Source of the DNA: Lepidurus packardi
Taxonomy: Eukaryota > Arthropoda > Branchiopoda > Notostraca > Triopsidae
DNA length: 64,000 nt
Direction: 5' to 3'
NCBI GenBank assembly: GCA_023053545.1
Contig: JAKZAN010000002.1
Span: 1,782,375 to 1,846,374 of the forward strand
The notes beneath the pieces were generated by a model that saw nothing but the letters and a program-made list of their open reading frames with translations, was not told the origin of the DNA and made no database searches. Shown piece after piece: positions 49,916 through 64,000 of the stretch; the first letter of the stretch is position 1; each line of letters starts with the position of its first letter. The position numbers and the translations under genes are program-made.

Positions 49916-51646
49916 TTCCACAGGTTTTTACGCAGTTGGAGTCCACACTTCGTAAATAAAAACACTACGTTTAACGTTGCCAGTCACCTATTATTATAAT
50001 TGAAATTTCTTTAATTTGCCATAAAGCCTCTTAAAAATATAATTATGAATTAAAAACATATATTATCATAAAATTTTTATTTGCTGGCAAATTTATAGAA
50101 TCAATTGAAATGGGGTAAATCAACGATCTGGCGGCGCTGATCGAACAGTCGCGTCATGGCCGGCCGCAGGTAAAGGTGTGAGTAGTACTGTGATACGCGA
50201 GAACAGCTGGACAGTTCACTGTCCTCTATTTAATCGTGACACGGATATCCTCCCTTTTGTAACCAGGATTGCACGTAAGTTTTACTTATCTTAATTAATT
50301 TCACGTCATTTACACTAGTACATAAGCCCTAAACTTAATAACTAAACATTCATCCTTAATCCTTATCGTTAAACTTTTGTCTTTGCGTATAAAACTCGGT
50401 ATATCATATACAAGATAATAGTAAGTTCCAAGATTTATTAATAAAACGCTCCTAAAACAGTTTCTCAATTTTATTGACATTGATTGGACTTGTTTACAGG
50501 TGAGGAAATAAGTGCTTGCGTCTTTTGTTTTTCGCTCTAAAGACGTAAAGATTTGTTTTTTTGTACAGCTTTTCTTGCTCATTTGTGCATTTGCGGGTTG
50601 TTAACAGTGACGAGCTTGGGAAGTAAGCTTTAAATTGTGTTCGTTTCGCGTTATACGGATGGCCTCATCCCCATTCTCCCATTCGGGAGACTGATTTGCA
50701 TTGTAATTACCCTTTCATGCATGACAGCCATTTGCATCTTGCCATGCTGGTATGTTATAGAGTGTTGCAAGAGCAACCCTAATAGCAAATGGAACCCGTT
50801 CCTCTTTTTCTAATTCGGCACGAGTTGAGCCGGGCAAGAAGTCAGAAGTGAAGGGTACGTACAAACTTGATCACAGGTTCCAGATCACAGAGAAAAAGGA
50901 GAGGGGAGAAAAAAAGGGAACGTTAGCTCATCTTTTTCGCCCATTTTTGAGTCGGATTTTTCTGTGCTGATTTATGGGCACTTTGCACATGTTGGCAGCT
51001 GAACAGGAAGAGGAGATTGACTGCAAAAGGCAGGTGTTTTGAAAGCCATCAACCTCACGCTTTTGATCTAGTGTATCCCTCTCTGGCTACTCTCTCTTCA
51101 CCCATTTTCAACCTACTTCAAACGCCCCTGCCCAAACATTTTCGCACTCGTGCTGTTTATCGCCTGACCTCCTTTTCCCATTTTCACTCCCTTGATTTGT
51201 CCCATCACTGCTTTGACCACGAAATGCACCAAATGACATTAACCGTTTGGGTTTGGGGTAACAAGCTTTCCCGAAGCGATTATAGATATAGAAGTCAGCA
51301 ATTTACTCTACAGGAAATGGCAGGAAATCCGTCAGGGTGGGTTTGTCTATTTAGAAAAAAAGAAAGAAAGAAAAATCAAGAATTACCGGCCCGTAAAGTT
51401 TAATAGTCGGTCTGGTGGGCCTAATATCCTGTCTTCTATAATACTTCTCATGTTATACCATACTGATTGTTTTGTTTTTTTATATTATCAAGTATTTTTT
51501 ATGGTTAATTGTCGAATTAGTTTGGCTTAAATTATTAGAATTACCTTATCGATTATTTTTCTTGTATGACTCGGATTATTTACTAGTGTCTTGCATTAAT
51601 AGAATTGATAATTTTTTGTTTTTACTTAAATAGACTCTCCATCATC
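49916..51646. other. Divergent promoter and probable 5' UTR of the GalNAc-transferase gene
   Basis: No confident coding gene. A plausible untranslated first exon ends at about 50272 before a GTAAGT donor, and an acceptor at about 51633 precedes the coding ATG. The frame 51017-51403 is open but has no recognisable motif. Confidence 0.4.
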
Positions 51647-54600
51647 ATGTTTCGCGGAAAGATCCGGATGCAGACCTGCAAGATAATCCTCTTGACGTCC
51701 TTAGCGTGGTTTTTACTTGATGTGGGCGTTTTGGTTTACTATTCCGATTCGGCAAATTCAGACTCGAATTCTCGGCACGAACAAGATAATCACGTGGATA
51801 AACGATGGACAGGAGGGGTTGCGGAAGCTCTAGTACAAGGAGGAGCAGGCCAACGGGAGATTCTACACGAAAGCCAGCAACATCCCAAGAATCTTGACCA
51901 CGTAAGATTCACAATTGAAGTGCTATCTGATCTTCTGAACTTTTTAATGCAATTTTTGCCCCTCCTCTTCATCAGATCGAGACTGATGAACGTGGGTTTC
52001 CATTAAAGTACCCCAAGAGTGTGGAGAAGAAATGGCATAAGGCTCCAGTCGTTCCGGAGAAGCCTGGTTTGCCTGGCGAACTGGGAAAAGGCGTTTCTAT
52101 ACCTCCCGATCAAGAAAGTCTGATGAGAGAGAAGTTCAAGCTCAATCAATTCAATATTATGGCTTCGGATTTAATGTCCTTGAATCGTTCTTTGCCTGAC
52201 GTACGCCTAGAAGGGTAATTAAAAAAAGAATGATCTTCATTCTAGAATCATTTCAGGGTTAGCAATTTTTTTATTATTAATTATGTTAATTTACTTTTTT
52301 ATATATATGTGTATGTAGTTGTCGGAGCAAAACCTATCCGGCCTACTTACCCACCACGAGTATAGTCATTGTTTTCCATAATGAGGCTTGGACCACGTTG
52401 TTGCGGACAGTCTGGTCCATTATCATTCGCTCCCCTCGGGAACTAGTGGAAGAAATCATACTCGTAGATGACGCGAGCGAGCGGGAAAACCTCGGCAAGG
52501 AATTGGAAGACTATGTAGCAACCTTGCCCGTTCCGGTCCACGTTTTTCGAACAGTGAAACGGTCCGGTTTGATCCGCGCGCGACTGCTAGGGGCCAAACA
52601 CGTCAAGGGCCAAGTGATTACATTCCTAGACGCACATTGTGAGTGCACCGAGGGCTGGTTGGAGCCCTTGTTGGCTCGAATTTCGGAGAATAGGTAAGGA
52701 ATAAAGTTTCCAGATCACACTTCAATGCTTGTTAACCCAAATGCTTGTTGATTCCGAGCAGAAAAACGGTGGTGTGCCCCATCATTGACGTTATCAGCGA
52801 CGAAACGTAAGTATAAATCCCTATAAAACATAAGGGCCGGCTCGAATGTAGAGTTAGTCATGTTTTTCACCTTCTTTATCTCTAGTTTCGAATACGTTAC
52901 GGCTTCGGATATGACCTGGGGGGGTTTTAACTGGAAACTGAACTTCCGGTGGTACGTACAGCGGCTTTGAGTTTGAAAAATTGATCCGAATAGCTGTAGA
53001 CGGTATTTTTGTAATGGCTTTTGTTTCTTTTTTTTGTGAAGGTATCGAGTGCCGCAGCGCGAAATGGATCGTCGTCATGGCGACCGTACATCTCCCTTAC
53101 GTACTCCTACCATGGCTGGAGGCTTGTTCTCCATTGATAAAGATTACTTTGAAGAAGTGGGTACTTATGATGAAGGAATGGACATTTGGGGAGGCGAAAA
53201 CTTAGAGATGTCCTTTAGGGTAAGTTCTTGCTTATGTCAAAACTTAGCATTGGCTATTATCTAACACTTTTTTTAATTTTTATAACGTTTTATCCGAATA
53301 CTTTAATTAAAGCAATTTTAGTTCAAAGTAAGATAAATAACAAGTTTTTTTAAGCAATCTAATGGCAGAAATTGACACTAAAAATAAGGTTTATTTATGC
53401 TTGTTAGATTTGTTTGTGTATTTTTAAACTTTGCGTTACTATTACTGGGTTTATTTTGGTACTGGTTAAGTTTTAGTATTTAATGAAATTGGAGTAGTCA
53501 TCTTTCGGAACATAAAATGGATTAGATTTGGCAATGCGGAGGTATTTTGGAAATCATTCCTTGTTCCCACGTGGGCCACGTGTTCCGTGATAAATCCCCG
53601 TACAGTTTCCCCGGGGGCGTGGCTAAAGTGGTGAACCGTAATGCGGCGCGCGTAGCTGAAGTGTGGATGGATGACTGGCGCTTCTTTTTCTACGAAATGA
53701 ACCCAGGTTAATTCTTCTTTTAGAAACCCCCGAAACCCGAACTTTTTCTCCCACTTTCGTAGTTTGGATGCTATAATTAAACTTGACTAACCCCGCGGGC
53801 TTGAGTAAATTAGGAGTAAAATTAAACTGGCTTTTAGTAGTTTAGAAGTTGATTTGGTTGATTAATTGGTTGGACTTCTGAAGTTGTTAATCTTACTAAC
53901 CTCTAACTCGGGATTTTCTTGGTATTTCTTGTGTTTGTTTGTTTATGTTGGAAAGGTGTGGATGTGTGGAGGCGAACTGGAGATTATCACATGTTCCCAT
54001 GTGGGTCATGTGTTTCGAAAAACCACGCCATACTCTTTCCCGGGAGGAACTTCCCGGATTGTGAACCATAATAATGCTCGTTTAGCGGAAGTTTGGTTGG
54101 ATGAATGGAAGGATTTTTACTACAGTATTAACCCTGGTAAAAACGTGGCTTTCTAACCGTGAGACGTGGCTTATTCTGCTCTCGGTTTACTTTCTTTTGC
54201 CTTTCGCACGAACTTACTTCATGAATTACTAAAACTTCCACAAGTTTATGGCTTTCTTAAAAAGTTAACTCTTCACGTTTCTGTGCCTTGAGCAAAGACT
54301 AAATTAAGTTTCCTGGCAACTTTTAACAGGCGCCAGAACTGTAGACGTAGGTGACGTTTCAGCTCGAAGAAATTTGAGAGAGAAACTCCAGTGCAAAAGC
54401 TTTCGGTGGTTCTTGGAAAACGTTTACCCAGAGTCTCAAATGCCGTTAGATTACTACTACCTAGGCGAAGTAAGTTTACTTGGGTTTGAAAGCAATTTTG
54501 TAAGGAGCCATACGCTTATTTGATATTTTTCGGTTTCCACTTCGTTAGATCCGGAATATGGAAGATCAAAAATGTTTGGATACAATGGGCCGGAAAGGCG

Positions 54601-55097
54601 GCGAGAATGTGGGCGTGTCTTACTGCCATGGCTTGGGAGGCAACCAAGTAACATCCTAATCTTGCTTTTAGACGGGAAATGCTTTTTCTAATGCAAATTT
54701 ATTCGTCATTTCTAAGGTGTTTGCATATACTAAACGACAGCAAGTAATGTCAGATGATAATTGCTTGGACGCGTCTGGCGCAGATAGCGTAGTAAAACTC
54801 ATCCGGTGCCACGGTATGGGTGGAAATCAAGCCTGGGTTTACAACAAAGAGGTAATTCACGTATCCTTGCACATTTTTTTTGCACTTGTTTTTATTTGAT
54901 TTTTTTGTTATCTTTTTGTTTCACAGACTGGAGCAATTCGTCACGTCAATTCCGGGAGATGTTTATCGCGAGCGGAAACTCGCGACGTTACATTGCCCGT
55001 GTTAAGACGTTGTGATGGGTCGAGAGGTCAACAATGGATTATGCAAGGGAAGTTTAAATGGCAGGCGAACGCCGAAGAGACGGCAAATGCGATCTGA
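51647..55097 (+). CDS. Polypeptide N-acetylgalactosaminyltransferase (GALNT1/13-like)
   Basis: Golgi type II enzyme that starts mucin-type O-glycosylation by transferring GalNAc to Ser/Thr. Exons: 51647-51901, 51976-52214, 52319-52693, 52762-52806, 52886-52951, 53042-53219, one of two alternatives (53526-53706 or 53956-54136), 54330-54469, 54549-54647, 54717-54851 and 54927-55097. With either alternative the product is 627 aa. It has a short N-terminal membrane anchor ([20 protein letters not shown]) and a stem. The GT-A catalytic part follows, with [23 protein letters not shown], the metal-binding DAH (FLDAHCEC) and [12 protein letters not shown] ricin-type lectin domain closes it ([28 protein letters not shown]). 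It resembles the GALNT1/GALNT13 subfamily (Drosophila Pgant5-like). Confidence 0.95.
53526..53706 (+). other. Alternative catalytic exon A of the GalNAc-transferase
   Basis: 181 nt, flanked by AG and GT. It encodes [20 protein letters not shown], then [16 protein letters not shown] and a terminal FYEMNPG. It ends in the same phase as exon B, and each joins the shared exon at 54330 to restore a Gly codon. Part of the CDS described at 51647-55097. Confidence 0.85.
53956..54136 (+). other. Alternative catalytic exon B of the GalNAc-transferase
   Basis: 181 nt. It encodes [20 protein letters not shown], then [16 protein letters not shown] and a terminal YYSINPG. By hand count 40 of 61 residues match exon A. 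This version looks closer to vertebrate GALNT1 (RKxTPYxFPGGT). Including both exons would shift the frame because 181 is not a multiple of three. Confidence 0.85.
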
Positions 55098-55775
55098 AGA
55101 AAAAAAAGTGAAATTATGGAGTAATAATGACCTTACAAGAGAAAGGCAAAAAACGTCTTGTCATATCTGGCGATCAAAGCGATCTTTATCCGTTACATTC
55201 CAAGCAACTGAAAACAAAGAATCCATACTTTCCTGAGTACGAAGGTAACAGTTTGTGTGATTGTTGTAATTTTTGAATGACCGAGGGGAAAGACTGTTTG
55301 AGATAGATTTGGATGTCCTGCTTAAGGGGGATACTTTTTTCTTTTTTTCAAAGGGGGCGGGGTTGCGGATTATTTCTGGAAGTGAGTGTATGATAAAAAC
55401 TGTTTTGTTTTAGTATTTTTCTTCTGTTTATTCTCTCTCTACTAAGAAAGAGCCTTGTGCATAATCCTTGTGACTTAGACATCGCTTGTACATACCGGGT
55501 TGGAGGGTTTATTATGGATTCCAAGAGTAATTGATTTATAAATACAAGTTTTTGACAGATTTCATGCTCAGAATTCTGGCCCCTTTAAAGAATTGGCTTT
55601 CTTGTAACAGTTACGTTAGAAACTTGAGGTACAGATGGCGTTTGCTGTACGAATGTTTTCAATATTGACTCACCATTTTCTTTTGGCCTGTGGTCATATG
55701 CTACGTGGGAAGAATGTTTTGGTTTGGAGGTGTACTGCCGTTGGGATAGTTTAGTTTTCCTTTTAGTTCATCAGA
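55098..55775. other. Intergenic region between GalNAc-transferase and UBE2J2
   Basis: Probably the 3' UTR of the upstream gene and the promoter or 5' UTR of UBE2J2. No open frame with coding character was seen. Confidence 0.4.
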
Positions 55776-56692
55776 ATGAGCAGGCGAGGTAATACTGCGA
55801 CTAGCAGACTTAGACAAGATTATATTCGCATTAAAAAAGATCCCGTTCCTTACGTTACTGCAGAACCTTTGCCCTCCAACATTCTAGAATGGTACCATCT
55901 TTTAATTTCTTAAAATCATCGTAACTTATATAATTAGATTGTTTTTCCTTTTTTATTGTTAGGCATTATGTAGTACAAGGGCCTGAAAATAGTCCATATG
56001 AGCGAGGATATTATCACGGAAAACTGGTATTCCCTGCAGAATTTCCGTTTAAACCTCCGAGTATCTATATGTTTACACCGAATGGGCGTTTTAAGACAAA
56101 TACCAGACTTTGCTTATCTATTAGCGACTACCACCCCGATACATGGAATCCGGCTTGGAGTGCGTCAACGATTCTCACGGGATTGCTGAGTTTTATGGTA
56201 GCAATCAATTACATATTATTATTATTAGCTTATCTAAATAGAAGGAGGGTCTTATAACGCTTGTTTTTATGGTAGCTGGAGAAGAGCCCCACCTTAGGCA
56301 GCATAGAAACGTCTGACTATGAGAAGCGGCTTTTTGCAGATCGAAGTTTGGAGTTTAATCTGAAAAATAATCAGTTTTGCGACCTCTTCCCAGAAATAAC
56401 AGAGGTGAGACATTATTTAAAGAGATGGAATAAAAGTATTTTGGTTCTTCTAACATAACGTTTATTATCTTTTTGGTACTTTTAGAAAATGAAAATGGAA
56501 TTGACCCAGCGTCAAGAGCTACAGAAGAGCAAGCCAAGTGTTCTTAGCATGATCACGAGTACAGCTTTAAGCAGACATCAGCCTGAACAATCTGCTTTCC
56601 ACGGAATGCTCATCAATGTTATCGTGATAGTAGGCTTTGCTGCTTTTGCGTTTACAGTCCGGCACGTTTTACGATCTATTGCGTTAGAGTGA
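55776..56692 (+). CDS. UBE2J2: ER-anchored ubiquitin-conjugating enzyme E2 J2
   Basis: Tail-anchored E2 (yeast Ubc6 group) acting in ER-associated degradation. Four exons: 55776-55891, 55963-56197, 56276-56404 and 56486-56692, joined in frame, 228 aa. The UBC fold is complete: [20 protein letters not shown], then [16 protein letters not shown]. The active-site cysteine lies in [19 protein letters not shown], and [11 protein letters not shown] follows. The linker is short and the C-terminal membrane anchor is [20 protein letters not shown], ending RSIALE, nearly as in animal UBE2J2. The linker is clearly shorter than in vertebrates. Confidence 0.97.
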
Positions 56693-57652
56693 CAATACTT
56701 CTTTCATTCTCGCTGTTCAGTTTGATGAAACAAATATTTGGTCCTTTCGGCCAAATAAGGATTTTTTTCTTGAATACTTACCTTTATTGATTCTTTATTT
56801 CATCTGCAAAGCTCTTTCATCGTTGTGGCAAGGACGTTCCAGTTTGTACATCTAGGCTGTATATTCATAAAACTAATATTTAAGCCAAACTGAAAACGCT
56901 TATCATATTCTTGAATTCGTACATTTATTCTACTCCATTTCTCTTATAGAGAAACTAACTTTGCAGGCCTCGTCTATTATTACGTACTTCTAAAACGTTT
57001 TAAACGTAACCGAACATCAAAAATCCTTTCCCCTTTTTGAATTTCCTGCCTAAAAAGCTGTCGGTGGCGTTGATGCACTATTTACCAAAACCGTTTCCCA
57101 GCATGGTGTGCAGAGTGAGTTGTTTTTCCATTGTTGTGTGCCTTTACTAATACTTCTACCAGCAAACAGATTACTTTTGCCCAGTCTAGTTCAGGGTAAG
57201 TCAAATACCCCCTTAGTCTACTTCTACTTCTCTGTGGAAAACCGAGAAGTGTAAAACTTAAGTCTAAAATTTTGCTAGCTAGCATAAACTGAAAGGGGGA
57301 TGTAGTTTAAGATTACACCAATTTCAGGTTAGGAATGAAGGGTTTCAAGTTTATTGCTAATTTAATAATTAAGTCTGGAAGGCCTCTCGAACTCGCTTGT
57401 TATACATATGGATGACCCTTATTGTCATGCCATCCTGCTTGGCGATTGATTGGCCCGTATCAATCCCCCTTTTGCTCTGTTCTATGTGAAAACAAAACGG
57501 AAGGGCGCAGAGAGGATTATGAGGGTAACAAATTAGCGGTTACTATAAATTTGCGCCCTATTTTCCATCAAAAGCTCTATCTTCGATTGTTGGACGACTG
57601 ATCAAGTTGTCTCTACAAACTGATCTCAAGTATAACCGAAAAGAAAAGGCTC
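56693..57652. other. Intergenic region between UBE2J2 and allatostatin C
   Basis: About 1 kb without a gene. It contains UBE2J2 3' sequence and the neuropeptide gene's upstream region. No recognisable motif was identified. Confidence 0.4.
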
Positions 57653-57969
57653 ATGGCAGTTCATTGGCAAACCCTGACGTTGGTGATTGTAGCCATTTGG
57701 TGTATCCATTTGTGCCTTTCTCATCCTTACTATTCCAATGAGGATTCTCGTGAAGTAAATGTACGGTAGTTTTCTTTAAATTTTAGCTACTTTTATAATG
57801 AACCGGAGAAATTCTGCTGTAGGAGTTACCAGAAGAATTGTTAGAAAAGTATATTGCTCTTTTCAAACCGAAGTATGGCACTGAAATGGATTGGATCGAT
57901 AAGCGGAATACTCCTTTAAGGTACCATCGGTGCTACTTCAACCCCATTTCTTGTTTCCGCAAGAAGTGA
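57653..57969 (+). CDS. Allatostatin C (PISCF) neuropeptide precursor
   Basis: Secreted peptide hormone precursor; in other arthropods AST-C acts on somatostatin-like GPCRs and inhibits juvenile hormone synthesis or muscle activity. Two exons, 57653-57754 and 57823-57969, phase 0, 82 aa. Residues 1-23 form a signal peptide (VAIWCIHLCLS core). The spacer EELPEELLEKYIALFKPKYG lacks cysteines. A dibasic KR then releases NTPLRYHRCYFNPISCF, with two cysteines spaced for a disulphide loop. The tail RKK would be trimmed by carboxypeptidase, leaving a free Phe: there is no Gly, so no amidation. The gene is short enough to be missed by automated prediction. Confidence 0.92.
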
Positions 57970-58141
57970 GAAGTGTGATGCCTTCAGTTTAGAAAAAAAT
58001 ATGGAAATTAGTGTTTGAAGTTGGTTGGGGCCTCAGGAAAGAAGCACAAAATAAATTAAGTCATTCCAACTTGTAGGTTTGAAATGCTTATTTGTTTTTT
58101 CAAATGTATTGAGTTTCCGTCTTGGACCAGAGTATTATAAG

Positions 58142-60559
<2,418 letters not shown>

Positions 60560-61343
60560 TCCTTTATGACTACGCTAAGCTTGAATCAGTTGGTAGTGGG
60601 TTGCTATTGTAGATTTTTCGTGTTTCTGGGAATCAAAGAATGGGGAAGTTTTTCATGTGAATAGGTTGCTTCGCGACACTTCTGTTCCAGTACATAGGTT
60701 TACCAAAAAGAAGAGTTCGAGAAGAGAACAAAACATTCACAAAACGGAGGACTGGCGCCTTTCTCTCGGCTACGTCGGGAGTTATGGAATGCCGTACCTG
60801 AATTGCGCTTTGTAAACCGTCGTTACCTTTTTTGAACTGTTTGAGAATGTAGACTTTGCTAGAATTTTACTATTGGGACTGAAAAAGTCTGTCTAAAACC
60901 GTTACGTTGGAAGATATTGTCACGTCTAAATCTGACAGGGCATCAAATCCGTCAGGAATTAGAGTAATGTTCGGGGAAGGTGGATTTACAGAACTGTATT
61001 CGGGAAGATTACAGTGGTAAAGTTAAGAGGACGAAAACACTACATGACAAACAGAGGACTACTGCCTAACACACTACTAGGAGAGTCTACCCTCTTACGC
61101 TCCCACTAACAGACTACTGACTAGACTTCAACTCCCTAACCAACTGACTTGGTTAAGTGGAAACATCATCCTCACTCTCAGGGATCCATCCTGCCTGGTG
61201 TATCCGTACAGGACGCGTAATCCGGTACACAGGCGGATGGATCCTCTGATGTTACGCTGATCTTAGCAAAGCGAAGCGTGAGAAAAAGCAAGCAATGCGA
61301 AATACAGCCGTGACAATATCTTTGTTATCCTACTGTGTAAACA
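60560..61343. mobile_element. Diverged second copy of the long-TIR element, with a nested insertion
   Basis: In reverse orientation this matches the element at 13465-14257: the block around 60718-60790 corresponds to 14031-14090, 60800-60845 to 13605-13645, and 60880-60930 to 13500-13560. Its outer end lies at about 61343 (CAGTATATATGTTTACACAG on the minus strand). A segment at about 60910-61322, bounded by inverted AAGATATTGTCACG, is absent from copy 1 and looks like a separate element inserted inside. Conversely copy 1 has about 340 bp (13650-13990) that this copy lacks. Boundary at 60560 is approximate. Confidence 0.5.
61182..61242. repeat. Internal imperfect hairpin within the nested element
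   Basis: GGATCCATCCTGCCTGGTGTA and, further on, TACACAGGCGGATGGATCC are near-perfect reverse complements around a GC-rich centre. This fits the palindromic core of a non-autonomous element. Confidence 0.6.
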
Positions 61344-61590
61344 TATATACTGTTTTTTCGAATTAAATTTTTTTTTACATTCCGTATTCCTGTGCCATAC
61401 CAGTAAATTTCCTTTTACCTTTAACTGCTGGCACATTTATATATGTTACTCTGTAATCGTATATTTACCGGACATGGTTAACTTAGAAACGTTTTGGTTA
61501 TACAGTATAAAAGTAACTATTGAATTGTTCAGTACGAAGATTGGATTGAACTAAGGATGTATTGAACTTGGCAGTTTACATGAAACAAAG

Positions 61591-64000
<2,410 letters not shown>

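Noticed and set aside
51017..51403. 128-codon ORF upstream of the GalNAc-transferase
   Set aside because: No recognisable motif, lies in the probable 5' UTR intron, and composition is not convincingly coding.

Overview
This window is eukaryotic nuclear DNA: genes are split by many short GT..AG introns (mostly 45-300 bp), spacing is tight and both strands are used. Two genes point to an arthropod: a TipE-type sodium-channel auxiliary subunit, and an allatostatin-C precursor whose mature core (RYHRCYFNPISCF) is close to the peptide known from crustaceans and insects. A pancrustacean is the best guess; the species cannot be read from the sequence. All intron/exon joins were worked out by hand from reading frame and splice consensus, with no transcript data.

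Layout. 1-2.75 kb: mostly intergenic, with a short inverted-repeat element. 2.75-5.85 kb (+): NRAMP/SLC11 metal transporter. 6.2-9.4 kb (-): ATG9. 9.5-16.1 kb: repeat-rich, with decayed BEL/Pao retroelement integrase fragments and a 793-bp element with about 80-bp terminal inverted repeats. 16.1-17.1 kb (+): MTHFS. 17.4-19.3 kb (-): TipE-like. 20.2-24.7 kb (-): OCRL/INPP5B 5-phosphatase, head-to-head with UQCRH (25.0-25.4 kb, +). 25.4-29.2 kb: gene-poor. 29.3-40.3 kb (+): a large two-LIM-domain protein. 40.3-42.0 kb: intergenic, with a U6-like snRNA sequence. 42.0-45.9 kb (+): DNA ligase I. 46.0-46.5 kb (-): acyl-CoA-binding protein. 46.5-47.4 kb: intergenic, with a perfect hairpin. 47.4-48.0 kb (+): ribosomal protein eL43/RPL37A. 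48.3-49.9 kb (-): RETREG/FAM134 ER-phagy receptor. 51.6-55.1 kb (+): polypeptide GalNAc-transferase with two alternative versions of one catalytic exon. 55.8-56.7 kb (+): UBE2J2. 57.65-57.97 kb (+): allatostatin C. 58.1-63.7 kb (-): two tandem alpha-amylases separated by mobile-element debris.

The genes are mostly unrelated housekeeping genes and do not form a pathway cluster. ATG9 and RETREG are both autophagy components, and RETREG and UBE2J2 both act at the ER membrane, but they lie 40 kb and 6 kb apart and this is probably chance. The most notable observations are a mutually exclusive exon pair (181 nt each) in the GalNAc-transferase and a paralogue-specific loss of the GHGAGG flexible loop in the second amylase. 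Others are a possible alternative NRAMP tail, a candidate 36-nt intron in the LIM gene, a diverged U6-like sequence, and several small inverted-repeat element families, one inserted in an amylase intron. I found no wholly new multi-gene system.
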